From Corbicula japonica (Eukaryota > Mollusca > Bivalvia > Venerida > Cyrenidae): DNA of 64,000 nucleotides. Position 1 is the first letter of the stretch. Every line of letters begins with the position of its first letter. The notes beneath the pieces are model-generated. The model saw only the letters and a list, made by a program, of their open reading frames with translations. It was not told the origin of the DNA and searched no databases. Shown here one piece after another: positions 1 to 10,684 of this stretch. The translations under genes and the position numbers were made by a program. Location: the NCBI GenBank assembly GCA_038501625.1, contig JAZAYU010000909.1, positions 60,565-124,564 of the forward strand, given 5' to 3'.

Positions 1-183
1 CGATCCTACAGCCCCCATGTAGAATGAGTCACGCGCCTTATATGACGCCATGACGTCTTACGCAATTATGAATGAACGAAGGAATGTCTCGTATATCACT
101 CCGCTTCTATACAAAAGTAGTGCAAAGAAAAATTTACAAGAAAATACCCCAAAATGCGCAAAATAAATACGGTATGCAAGAGA

Positions 184-329
184 AAGTATCATTCACTTTT
201 TTTGGGTAAAGATCGCGTGATCCGGCCCTCGTGAAATATGCTCTTAGGCGCTAACCTTACTGGCCTTGTGCATTTTTTACTCGAGCCGGATCAAGCGATC
301 TTTACCCAACACACGTGAATGATACTTAT
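184..329. repeat. Hairpin MITE-like inverted repeat
   Basis: Two arms of about 47 bases (184-230 and 281-329) are nearly reverse complementary. The best conserved parts are AAGTATCATTCAC at the outside and GGGTAAAGATCGC...TGATCCGG inside, around a loop of about 50 bases. There is no coding potential. It looks like a short non-autonomous foldback element. No target duplication was identified. Confidence 0.7.
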
Positions 330-363
330 CATCTTAATTATGGAAGCAAAAATTTACACCCCC

Positions 364-465
364 TCGCCCCCCCCCCCCCCCAAAAGAAAACAAACAACAA
401 CAACAAACAGTACAATTTTGGTCCATTCCAAACGATGGTGTGCATATGGCAGTGAACATTGAACC
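364..465. repeat. Poly-C tract and dispersed repeat fragment
   Basis: A C-rich run lies at 361-381. The stretch 408-465 (CAGTACAATTTTGG through GGTGTGCATATGGC) is closely similar to 32129-32185. That makes it a dispersed repeat fragment shared with the tandem array. Confidence 0.5.
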
Positions 466-596
466 GTCAATGCGGTATTTTCAGTTTAATACAATTTTAT
501 GTTCGGCGGTTTATGGTCCCCGGAGAAAACAATAGATTTGCACTTAACGAGAAAATAAAGGGCGGAACTTAACAGAAAAGAATTTTGAAAGGGGAT

Positions 597-1275
597 AAAT
601 CACACCTGTGAACCGGCGGAGCCAGCAGCGGACGGCACATCCAGGCGCAGACACGGTAAGTTTTTTCATACTTGACAGCGGTGTAAGAAATTATCATTTT
701 CGCTAGTTTTGAATAACTGTTGGAAAGAAATATCGGCTGATTTTAAAAGACAAATGAATTCTGCACATATCCGTTGATTTCTAAAGTTGTAGAATGGATA
801 ATAAACATTCTATCGTGATTTAAATACGGAAGTTTGTGATGAAATCTTGAAGTTCTGCGTTTTATAGCTAAATGCTCCCATAGATCAGAAAATCTGCATA
901 AATCTGTAAGCACTATTGGAAAATTTAATCATTCCCCTGGCAATATGTGAAATATTAGCACTAACAGACTTTTAACAAATTTGTGAGGGCTAGGTGAATA
1001 GAGCTTGGGTATAGAAATGGGCAAGTCCATGGAGCAGAAGGCGAACTTATTGGCGGGGACTGTTTATTATCCATTCTAACACTTCAGAAATCAACGGATA
1101 TGTGCAGAATTTATTTGTCTTTTAAAATCAGCCGATATTTCTTTCCAACGGTTACTCAAAACGAGCACAAATGATTATTTCTTACACCGCTATCAGTATG
1201 AAAAAAACTTACCGTGTCTGCGCCTGGATGTGCCGTCCGCTCCTGGCTCTGCCGGTTGACGGGTGTGTAAATCAC
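597..1275. repeat. Long foldback element, 210-bp arms
   Basis: The left arm 597-806 and right arm 1062-1275 are inverted copies at roughly 85-90% by eye, separated by an unrelated AT-rich 255-bp spacer. The outer ends are GC-rich (GGACGGCACATCCAGGCGCAG on the left arm) and the inner parts AT-rich. No open frame is present. The structure fits a foldback or snapback transposon, or an inverted duplication of a SINE-like unit. In single strand it would form a very long hairpin. Confidence 0.8.
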
Positions 1276-2310
1276 GCGTATAACAGACAACGCTTAAGGC
1301 AAAATAAAAAAAGCAGAAAGTAGATCATTGGGGGTGGGGGGAGGTGAATACATGAAAAGTTTAATAAGAAATCAGTAAATTTAAGAAAGTTCGGCATACA
1401 TTTATCATTCATTCGTAACCTCGGCTGATCGGTTGTTTATGTTGACATATCACAAGAACAATAGCAGATTAGTCAAAATCATAAAGTAAGGTATAATCTG
1501 CCAACTTGTCAACAACGATTATAAAAGGATTTATAACTTACCAACTGTAATATGAAAAAGAAATTAACGAATTATTTTGTTTTAGTTTTTTTTTCAACAG
1601 TATTGGAAATTACACCGCCTGTTCTTGGCCTGGCGAAACTAATAATTAAATCATACAAAAAGATATAGCTACCTGGCTATGTTGTGAATATGACTATATA
1701 CTTTGAAGCTTATTTTAGTATTTTTATAAAAATACAACAACCGGGATGCTCGGTTCCCATGATGATGTGTTATAAAATTCGTCTATTGCCAACATTTTGG
1801 GATCCACGAACAAATGTTTTAGACAATAAAAACTCTTAAGATTTAATGTTTGAATTTTAAGAAGAAAATATTATTAAAGTAAAAATATAATATGCCAAAA
1901 GAAAGCTAATTCTCAGCTAGTTTATTTCAGTACGAATACCATAAATTTTGAATTGTATTACAAGCGCAATTAGCCAAAGCACTATAATCAATTGTTGATT
2001 GCTTTTGGCTTTAAATGTATGTTGCATTGTGGTGGTTAAGTCTATTTACATAGACAATTCATCTTTATCGATCACTTGTAGATGTTTTAATCTTCATTAA
2101 GTTTCTTATTCAATTATGAGAGTCTATAAGATTCAATCTAACTCTATTTGAATTAATAAACCAGAAATCCTGCTGATTCAAGCATTGATAATTGCTGTTG
2201 TAGGAACATTTTCGGAAGGTTCAGCAAGTCTTTCACGATGAATTATATTTGTCTAAGAAAATCAATAATTGCTTGTATGCTTAAAGCAGATGATCTTGGG
2301 CAATGAACAC

Positions 2311-2415
2311 GTTGAGGTTTAAACACATTTCTAGGATGCACTAATTTAACACTTACCCCAACAGGTTCTCTTATCAACAAACAAATACAAGTTATCTTTG
2401 TATATTAGATGTAAC
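2311..2415 (+). repeat. SINE-like dispersed repeat, copy 1
   Basis: A diverged copy of a short repeat also found at 23345-23450 (+) and, best preserved, at 23838-23992 (-). Shared landmarks in order are GGTTTAAAC, TTCTAGG, GCAC and CCCCAACAGGTTCTC, followed by ATCAACAAACA-like sequence. It does not code. Confidence 0.5.
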
Positions 2416-3069
2416 CCACATATAGGCTCGAAAATGTAGCATGACAAAACACACAAGCACATAAAAATTAGAAGCTAACTCAAATGGCATTTTCAAGTCA
2501 AATAAACGGTGGGTACTAAATCGTCTTACTGTAACCAGAGCATTTGGTTGAGCAGCAAAACAAACGATGGCATACATTAATGAAACAGATCGAGCTTCTT
2601 CTTCTCCTACAACATATCGCCAAAATCCTTCAAAAAACGTCATGTCATTATTGCTCAAAGGTTAAGATTTGCTTTATTACTTACTTTTCTACATGTACAA
2701 CAATGCAGTTGCGGTCTACATCATTATTCGGCATATACCCCGTATAAACTCGTATTTTCACGTATTATTTTGATACATCAAGACTTCAAACCACCACATC
2801 ACCGTCTAATCGGACGATTAAATCAGTCTGTTCGCTGTAACTGAAAGCTGAAATAAACGCCACGCAAACGATCACCTAAATAATCCCGCAGTGAAACTGG
2901 AATCAATAATATTAACAAGGAACTTCTATAAAATCATTACGTAAGACATTGCACTGATCAGGAAAATTGGCCACACTATTTAAACGCTTCCTCAGTGTGA
3001 AGTGTAATAAATAAGTTTATAATTATTGTATGAACTTGGCTTGTGACTAGGTAGTAAAGCGGCAGCGAT

Positions 3070-3085
3070 ATGACTTTCAGGGCAG
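3070..3085 (+). other. Candidate 16-nt first coding exon a
   Basis: An ATG followed by 13 bases runs straight into a strong splice donor (GCAG|GTAAGTT), giving M-T-F-R-A and one extra base. A second unit of the same length, phase and donor lies 130 bases downstream (3200-3215). Together they look like alternative first coding exons of a + strand gene, but no downstream exon was identified, so this could be coincidence. Confidence 0.2.
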
Positions 3086-3199
3086 GTAAGTTTTATTACA
3101 GTACAAGTGTTTATGTCATTACGACAGGTCGGAAATAATTTGAACTGTATATCTTTGTTTTGCAAGGAATTTCATTGATAATTCGGAATTAATTCAATA

Positions 3200-3215
3200 A
3201 TGGCTTCAGAGGCAG
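3200..3215 (+). other. Candidate 16-nt first coding exon b
   Basis: An ATG opens a 16-base stretch (M-A-S-E-A plus one base) ending in GCAG|GTAAGTT, the same donor and phase as the candidate at 3070-3085. Any real gene would continue on the + strand, with the transposon at 4146 lying in its intron. No further exon was found. Confidence 0.2.
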
Positions 3216-4138
3216 GTAAGTTCGCTGATAATTATATTGAAATCAACTAGTTAATTAACATTTTAAGCACTTAGCCAACTTTAAAATGTAATAAAAATGT
3301 TATGTCAATGCAAAATATGTAAACACATTAGTTAGTGTATTCATTGCTAATTTGTTTATATGGATATTTCTAAAGAGTGTGTTTCATTATACCCACTATC
3401 AAGACGAAAATAATGGTTAACCCCCCCCCCCCCATCAATCAAATGGAGTGATAAATATAAGTTTTACGAACTTATTTAAATTGTTCAGAAAACAACAAGC
3501 CAACAACCTTAAAGTTTGAGCTTTTGAAAATTTGATAAAATCAAGTGCACGTTTTGTTTGGTTAGAACAATCATAAAAAACGTAACCAGACAAATTTAAA
3601 ATTAAATATTTTTTAGGATGAAATTCAAATTGAAAACATGACTCTAGTAGCAGTAAATTTAATTGCCTTTATGGTTTAATATTTTATTGACAACTCGGGA
3701 ACAAATTGTTGTTTGATTTTGACTTACATGTAAATACAAATTAACAAATCTAAATTAATAACCTTTTTATCGCAGTAGCACAACAGATGCAGGGCAGAGA
3801 CTGTCCATCCCAATCAAAACATACACCCACCTTCCCATAGATCTAACTTGTTTCCATTTTCATCCGTTTAAAATGTCTGCTTGTTTTGAAGTTTTAATAG
3901 GTAACGGAAGGATTGAATCATCAATCTGTTAAATCGGAATCAGCTGTTTATTGTTTTTGTAGTGTTTATTGATTTGTCTCAAATGTAATTAACATAGAGG
4001 TTCCTTATTTGAACAATTTTAATTGACAGGGAAAACCAATATTAAATAAAATATTTGTTTTAGAAAGGAGATTAATTTTTATATTAAGAAAACGTGTTGA
4101 TGCTTGAAATCCGGAGGTTTTTGCCTTTTGATAATATG

Positions 4139-4145
4139 AATCAAA
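4139..4145. repeat. Target site duplication, left (AATCAAA)
   Basis: The seven bases AATCAAA directly precede the left terminal inverted repeat and are repeated exactly at 10912-10918 after the right one. The uninterrupted paralogous site near 24845-24860 reads ATGAATCAGATTTTTCAT and contains this target once, with one change. Confidence 0.8.
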
Positions 4146-4250
4146 CCAATCTCATTAAAATCACATCCTAACTTTCGCTTCATTACTTTCCGCTGGTTAG
4201 GATCTGACAACATCCCGTTAAAGGTCGCCTCAAAGTGACCTTTCAGTTAT
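4146..4250 (+). repeat. Left terminal/subterminal inverted repeat
   Basis: An 18-bp perfect terminal repeat is followed by a local inverted pair (CCTAAC at 4167-4172, GTTAGG at 4196-4201). Next comes the subterminal motif around 4221-4243, whose halves AGGTC and GACCT are themselves palindromic. The same order is seen inward from the right end. Such paired subterminal motifs are usual transposase-binding candidates. Confidence 0.75.
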
Positions 4251-4267
4251 AAATATTAATGAGCCGA

Positions 4268-4328
4268 TGACGTCAAACTTGACCAATCAGAAACCACGTT
4301 ACGAAACAAGTTCGTTTAATCGTCCAAC
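4268..4328 (+). promoter_or_regulatory. Putative helicase promoter (CRE-like, CCAAT)
   Basis: The perfect CRE-type octamer TGACGTCA lies at 4268-4275 and a CCAAT box at 4283-4287, 42-61 bases before the helicase ATG. The start codon context ACATGGCGGCC resembles a YY1-type site, often placed at the start of transposon messages. No clear TATA box is seen. A CCAAT box also lies at the other end of the element (10804-10808, minus). Confidence 0.4.
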
Positions 4329-4623
4329 ATGGCGGCCTCCATACCTTACGATCAATTAGTGGCGAAAACGCTTAAGATTTTCAACCTTCTGCGGCTTAAA
4401 CCCCAACAAGAAGAGATTTTAAAGGTGTCATGGGAAAGAAGGGACTGCATGGCTGTTCTACCAACCGGCTTCGGCAAGTCCCTGCCCTATCAGATGTTAA
4501 CAACCATGTACATGTTGGCTGGTATCGACGGAAAAGTTATCGTTTGCAGTCCATTACAATCGCTAATAGAGGACCAAGTCCACAGATTATGGCAAATTCC
4601 CAATATTTCTGCTTTTTACATAG

Positions 4624-4899
4624 GTATGAACAAGTAATCTGTTACATTCAAAACACATCAATAGTGCACATTTTTATTTTAGTGATAAGGTCAGTGCTGC
4701 CCAAATATATTTGTGTGTGAGAAGTGTGAAATAAATAATATGGAAATTGGAATTAAGTTAGTGGCTTTGGTATGAGGATAGACTGGTTACCCTGTTAATC
4801 ATTGTATAGACATTTAACCACTGGGAAAGACAAATTGTTGGCGGATGTTCCTCATTTCCAATTAAATAGTTTCTTCAACTTATTATATAACTTATTTCG

Positions 4900-4974
<75 letters not shown>

Positions 4975-5340
4975 GGGTGTCAAGAGGTCAAGCTCTTGCA
5001 GATTCACACAAAACATGGCTTCATTTGTTACAGAGTTCTCTGAATATAAAACATAAATGATAAAAAATACGATAACTAACTTCATACCTGATCATGTAAG
5101 CCAAGAAAACACAAAAAAATAAGCATAAAACTGAAACATTCATTTCAAACCTGATTATCTGCCATTTTATTCGAAATTTTGCAATCAGAATACTCTGTTC
5201 AACAGGTTTATAGATGACTATGACAGTTTTGGGCACAAGCTTATAAATTGTTTGATGAAAATAGAAACTTACTAATTTCTGCTTAGTTTTCATTATTTCC
5301 TAGCAATACTGTTTTGTTCATTAACATTTCGTCATTTCAG
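4624..5340 (+). other. Helicase intron 1
   Basis: The donor AG|GTATGA follows Walker A/Ia and the acceptor TTTCAG ends at 5340. Joining the exons restores a single frame into the Walker B exon. The intron carries a (CA)n microsatellite. Confidence 0.7.
4903..4973. repeat. (CA)n microsatellite, about 35 units
   Basis: An uninterrupted CA dinucleotide run inside helicase intron 1. Open frames over it on both strands (threonine-histidine and valine-cysteine runs) are artefacts. Confidence 0.95.
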
Positions 5341-5500
5341 GTGAAAGTCCTGAGGCAGACAAAGAAATTGAACATGGTAGATTTGACTACCTCTTTGGAT
5401 CTCCAGAGATATTGGTTGGAAGTGGCAAGTGGCGTGAAATTCTGAAAAACTTCTCAGTGAACAACATAATTGTTGATGAAAGTCATACAGTTATTTCATG

Positions 5501-6032
5501 GTAAGGAATAGTTTTAAATCTGTTTCTATAAATTCAAAGCAGAAATATTAAAAAGCCCATATGTATTATTATGATTATTTTTATCATTTATAGAAGCAAG
5601 AAATTGAATGTGTCCAAAAGTGTGTTTCAGACTGAATATTTTCCACTATTAAACTTAGGCATGGCAAAGATTTATTGCCCATGAAGATCCACAGTGCTTT
5701 CCCAACCAACTTTCAGCAACATTGATGTTTTGGACAAATTAAATAAAAGAGAAGCAAAATTGTATAGCTCACTGCAAACATTTAAAATAATTTGGTATTT
5801 CATTCTGCAATTTTAAATACAGAGCAGACATAAATAGACTAATTAGTCCATGCACTGTTATAGATTAGTCAGCTTATCTGTACATCTATTCCTTTTGTAT
5901 AAACTTTCTTTTGGTATCCCTTAAACATTACAAGATGAAAAATGAAAAGCTGATAAATACAATATGCCATATTAATTTTAAAAAAGTAATGCTTTGATAC
6001 AAAATAACTATAAATGTATTTGCTTATTTTAG
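5501..6032 (+). other. Helicase intron 2
   Basis: The donor ATG|GTAAGG interrupts the tryptophan codon that follows the Walker B motif, and the acceptor TTATTTTAG ends at 6032. Splicing gives ...VISW-G, the tryptophan-glycine seen in RecQ proteins. The intron is AT-rich with nothing else recognised. Confidence 0.7.
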
Positions 6033-6968
6033 GGGTGAAGAGAAAAAGGGGGAGGCATTTAGAAAGTGATTTTCATGTCTTGGAGAATTGAGAGCCCTGT
6101 TTCCCACTTCCTCAGTTACAGCTCTTAGTGCAACATGTCGGAAAGCAGATTACAAGAAGACAATGAAATCGCTGAACATGAAACCAGACACTGTGGTTGT
6201 GAAACTTTCGCCAAACAAACCGAATATAAAACTTGTTGTGATTAAAATTCAGTGTATTGAATCAGGTTTTATGCCAGTTATTGAGGCCGCGCAAGAGAAG
6301 AAACTTTCAAATACATTAATTTACTGTTCATCAATTAAGGATGTGTCACTGATATACAATTTTCTTCATAAAGAGATAACTGAGACTGACATTGTCATTG
6401 AAATGTTTCATTCAGAAACAGAGGAAAAAAACAAATTGGAAATAATAGAAAAAAATCAGATCTGGAAATTGTCAATATATAGTCATTGCTTCCAGTGCCC
6501 TAGGAATGGGTATCGACATTCGTAACTGCTATAATGTAATTGTGTATGGCGCACCATATAGTATGGTAGATCTGTGGCAACAAATAGGACGCGTGGGACG
6601 TGATGGATCTCAGGCTGTTGCTATCTTCCTATATAGGGGCTACCAACTGAAGTCAACCGATGAAGATGTGAGAAATATGTACCGAAATTCAACTTGCCGT
6701 AGACTAACTGCATTGCAGCCTTTTATTTCAAAAAAATGAGTTGTCTGATGTTAAAAGTCAAACTGGTGTTCACACATGCTGTGATGTGTGTATGAAACAA
6801 TGTATGTGCAATAATTGTGATTTCGCCCCTATGGAATGCATTTTTAGGGATTTCACAATTTGCAGTGATATTAGCAGCAGTAGCAGTAGCAGTAGCAGCA
6901 GTACTATATCATATGATCTTAACTTGTCTGATCTAGAGTGTGAGCCAAGTGGGGATATAGACGGTTAG

Positions 6969-7720
6969 CTAAGTGCCCAAGAGACATAAAACTTTCAGGG
7001 ATTAACATTCCACCTGTTATATCAGTGAAAAAATACTGTGCTCTTTAAATATTAGTTTGTTATAATGATAGTGAAAATAGATAACAGTAAATTAGGTAAA
7101 CAAAAGATTTTATTGTCTTTATTACATCATTTGTTCAATGCAAAGAAACATGACATTGTATGCATATTCATTACCATTTATAAAAATATTGCATGACATA
7201 AAGACTATTGTTTTATTACATGAATTGTGTACTTGGTAAATAACATTTAAGCTGCACTCAGATTCATGTAATACATATGAAAAAGTAAAATGTTACAAAC
7301 ATGTAGTAGTATATGAAGTTGTCTTGTTTAACAAAAAGCACCTAGTTTAATATGATAAGATAATGGAAATGAGTGACATGATTTTTTTCTGTTTAGTGTT
7401 ATCTGAAATTCAGCCTCTCTAAAAGTTACTTATTTGTAAAGAAAATAACATGTTTTTAAGACAAATACATTTTTCATAAACTTATGATGATATTTTGTGT
7501 TTTATATACTTTATAGTATACAGTCAACCTAAAAAAAGACTTCATAGTATACAGTCAACCTAAAAAAGACCACTTTTGAAAAAGACCATTATTGATTAGT
7601 TGTGTCTTTGTAGGCAGGTTGACTAATATCTGCATTCAGTTACCACCTTAAATGTTTTTGGCCCATGCTCAATCCTAATATTGATGTCCTCACTCATGTT
7701 TCATGCTAGATAAAGCTAGC
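6969..7720. other. Intergenic core between the convergent transposon genes
   Basis: AT-rich DNA with no frame matching either gene. It holds two direct copies of ATAGTATACAGTCAACCT (about 7514 and 7543) and a short hairpin, AGTCAACCTAAAAAAGAC pairing with GTCTTTGTAGGCAGGTTGACT (about 7551-7625), probably a small MITE. The transposase C-terminal exons would be expected here but are not visible. Confidence 0.5.
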
Positions 7721-8179
7721 TTAAGGGCTTGCCACACTCCGCACAATCCTATTCATCGATAAAAATAAAATTATCAAATTAAAAAAAGTTTTTTTTTTAC
7801 AAAGAGCACAACATTTTCTTCTTCCCCCTTGCTCCCAGTCACGTTTACAACTTAAGACTTCACAGTCAAGCATCTCATTCCAGGAAAACAACTTGCGATG
7901 TACTGTCTCTGGTCTCACTGACAAACCAAGTTTAGATAGGATATCAATGTTCTACAATACAGGAAGTAAGGTAATTGATAAGATGTAGAAATACAACTTA
8001 TGAAATGCAAAATAAATGAAAATGGGTGATTTCTCTAAGTCTTCTTTAACTTATTTCATTTTTTATTTAAAAAAAACAAAAATCATTTGTTTGTTTTAAG
8101 GAAAAAAAACAACAGCATGGAAAACTATGTTCATCACAAAGGAAAATATGTAACTTATCTTATTAAATATAATTCTCAC

Positions 8180-8653
8180 CTTCTGTGTGCAACCACCACT
8201 TGCTAACACAAAGCCAATTAGGTAATGCAGAGCAGACATTTCTTGACTTCTTGTATGCATTACCATTGACACTGAAACCATCAAGTTTGTGTACAGTTTA
8301 TTGTCAATACTTCTAGGTATAGGAACATCACACACAGCAGACTCCATAACTTGTAATAAACTTGGGCATTTTTCTTGAAACTCAGACTCTAAAGAGTCCA
8401 ATGTAAAGTTGAACAATCCACAATAATCAGTCTTTCTCAAAACTGAACCAGAATCTCTTTTACAGGCTTGCTTACATTCATTTCTTATAATAGCAGCTGC
8501 ACAGTTGATTATCTCCTTTGAATGTTCTTTTGCAAGCCAGTCAAGTATAACTTTCTCACAGTTTTTCCCATTCATAATGACTTTACAAATATTCCTATGC
8601 AGCTCTGGCCATATGAATGCTGATTTCTTTCCACTGGGGTAGTTGACTGTAAT
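8180..8653 (-). other. Transposase exon 4 (largest coding block)
   Basis: A 474-nt exon with acceptor ATTTCAG and donor AAG|GTGAGA, open throughout. It encodes 158 residues from ITVNYPSGKKS to SGGCTQK. Cysteines are scattered rather than in finger spacing. Joining exon 5 continues the sequence into an alpha-helical LSKLGLSV segment, which supports both splice sites. Confidence 0.65.
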
Positions 8654-10345
8654 CTGAAATGTGATAAAAAGACCTCGTGTAATTATGATCATTGTGTAAA
8701 ATTCCCATGAGGATGTTTCTGGCACTGCATCATGACTCTAAGAAGATTTAGAAAAAAAATTCATTGATAAACAACATATCCAAGCTATATACCAAAAAGG
8801 ACTTGTCCATCTCATCGGCAATTTATTACTTAAGAAAGAAATGGAAACATGTGAATTTGTTGCTGTTTTTTCAATGTATAAATGTAACTTACCAATTTAG
8901 TACAATGATTAAAGTATTTATAAGATATCACATAAAATTATAACAATAAAAAAGAGTTAGCATGAAGAAGAATAAGTTTTATCAAAAACAAAAAATAGTC
9001 ATATGAATTATTCAAAATGAAAACTTTTATTTGGCATGATTTTAAATAATAAACAACTATAATTTTCTTGAAAAAGAAATATGTTACATTATTTTCTATT
9101 AAAACACATTACTTTGTGAATTAATGATAAATTTAATATTATTCTGTCTGCAACCAGAATCTCTAGCTGTAATTTAACATAGAAAAATATTCATGCAAAT
9201 GAAACATAATTTTAAATGGCAAACAAGGATGATTTAACTGGCAAAAGAGGATGAAGTCAGTAACAGATACTGAAATTAACAAAAGGGATTTCATCAACAG
9301 CAGCAAAACAAACAATAACTTTTCAACATTTTACTTCAACTTCTCCATGTCCAGGTTCTTTCTCGCTGAAAACCAGGGACTTCTTAGCTGTCTTTGAAGT
9401 TTCACTAGGTTTATTTTCTAGAAATTCAATATGCAAGTTTCATCAGAAACCGAAAAATACCACCACGGTACATCATACTGAAGCTTATATATTTATGTAT
9501 TTAATACCTTAATTCAGTGAAAAGTAATTCCTTTATTTTAGTATTGGTTATGTTTTGAGTTGTTGAGATTAAAGAATCAGACACACGCTAACATGGTACA
9601 TCATACTCCAGCCAATAATGCACATATCTTTTATTTAATAATACCTTTATCCTGTTGTTGATGTATGTCTGAAGTGTCAGATGAAGATGCTAGCTGTTTA
9701 TTTGAGGCTACCAGAACTTGAAAGCTGCTCAGCTGCACAGGATATTTCACTGTTACATTTGTGGGAATCTTAATAACTTTGAATGGCTGTTGCTGAGCTG
9801 GAGATCTCAAAAGCCTTTTCTCTGTATGTGTGGTAATACTATCCTAAAAAAGAAATATATCTTTTCTCTATAGTTAAGAGGAATAGTGTTATCAAATTGT
9901 CTCACTATAAACAGGAAATATAAAATAGCAATCAGGGAGCAGTCAGGTACACAAACCATTCATCCAGTAAGCAAATGTACCCCACCCACTAAACCACTCA
10001 ATGGAGTGGACGACAAAATAAAGAATGAAACAAACGTTTGATAGCCGATTCAAGAATGACTAATACTGAAGTGCTATGATTGCTAATAATAGAGTTTTAT
10101 TTTGTTCAAATGTTTGAGCAAAAAGTGGATAACTTCGTGTCAAGGCTGAAGCTGGAAAATTATTGTAACTGATTAGTGGGCAGGGTAGGAATCCGTTGCA
10201 TTCCTTGTGTTTATTATATAGGTATATTGTAGGTATATAGGGTCAAACATCATATATGTGGGATCGAGGTGATTTTGAAAAGAAATTCAGGTTCCTGATG
10301 TAAGACAGTGATATACCAAACATGTGGTGAAAACAAATTACATAC

Positions 10346-10684
10346 CTGTTGTAACCGGTTTCTCATTTCTTCTAATTCCAACTTCATGCCATCCACTTGT
10401 TGCTGCTGTCGAATAATCGACTCCACTTTTCTATAACATTTCTGACACACCGCGGTATCGGTGTCTGACAGCGACAAACACTTCACGACCTTTTTCATAT
10501 TCTGAAGGCGTTCTTCATTGATTCTAAGTTTTTGTTTGAACTGTTTTTGAGTGTGTTTGCTCCCACTACCCGTTATCAGAACCTGGAGAAATGACATCCC
10601 GCAAAAACAGCACCGATCAACTAAGGAATGTAATTTCTTTGGCGTTAGTTTTACTGGATTGCAAATATCAATGGGGGCTGCCAT
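10346..10684 (-). other. Transposase exon 1 (CxxC domain and coiled coil)
   Basis: It codes from MAAPIDIC to RLQQ and ends at donor CAG|GTATGT. Cysteine pairs at residues 25/28 and 80/83 could hold one zinc ion. The basic stretch between them and the coiled coil after them suggest DNA binding plus dimerisation. This is inference from layout only. Confidence 0.6.

Larger units (their letters stand above)
1895..4138. repeat. Duplicated block D, copy 1, left part
   Basis: This block is collinear with 22390-24845. Clear matches are 1905-2300 with 22390-22755 and 3417-4138 with 24170-24845. Similarity is perhaps 80-85% by eye, with many indels. It holds no recognisable gene. A poly-C tract (3421-3433) differs between copies. 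The block continues after the transposon at 10912, so both parts belong to one ancestral duplicated segment. Confidence 0.8.
4329..6968 (+). pseudogene. RecQ-type DNA helicase of the transposon (spliced, disrupted)
   Basis: This is a 3'-5' superfamily II DNA helicase of RecQ type, inferred to act in transposition. Exons are 4329-4623, 5341-5500 and 6033-6968, with GT..AG introns of 717 and 532 bp in matching phases; about 463 codons in all. Motifs in order: motif 0 (LKPQQEEIL), Walker A (PTGFGKS), Ia (VCSPLQSLIEDQ), Walker B (VDESH, the usual DEAH changed to DESH), III (ALSAT), IV (LIYCSS), V (ALGMGID), VI (QQIGRVGRDG) and a RecQ zinc knuckle (TCRR...CCDVC). The tail holds a serine run coded by AGC/AGT repeats (about 6876-6905), and no HRDC domain is present. 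Three lesions lie in exon 3: an in-frame TGA at 6067-6069 and two +1 shifts, each in an A7 tract (near 6449-6455 and 6729-6735). The start was chosen for its strong ATGG context and position 183 bp inside the element. Confidence 0.85.
7721..10684 (-). pseudogene. Transposase-like protein of the helicase transposon (5 exons, C-terminally truncated)
   Basis: Exons on the minus strand are 10684-10346, 9843-9645, 9417-9335, 8653-8180 and 7951-7721. All junctions are GT..AG and all phases agree, giving about 441 residues before the stop. The N-terminal domain has two CxxC pairs (residues 25-28 and 80-83), like a ZAD-type treble clef, followed by a coiled coil (84-113, glutamine-rich). A low-complexity linker follows, then an alpha-helical region in exons 4-5 containing VNYPSGKKSAF, MHTRSQEMSALHYLIGF and LSKLGLSVRPETV. 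From memory, this last pattern resembles N-terminal parts of large transposon proteins of invertebrates and fungi (DUF6589/Academ-like). The reading frame then runs into CKKKTFFNL and stops, so the catalytic C-terminal part is lacking. An upstream in-frame ATG (10726) exists; 10684 is preferred for its AAGATGG context, the mirror of the helicase start. Confidence 0.65.

Noticed and set aside
4139..4146. An 8-bp target duplication (AATCAAAC) for the helicase transposon
   Set aside because: It would leave an unpaired G at the right end. Seven bases with CC...GG termini is the symmetrical solution.
4802..5085. Frames of TH or VC repeats on both strands
   Set aside because: Translations of the (CA)n tract in helicase intron 1.
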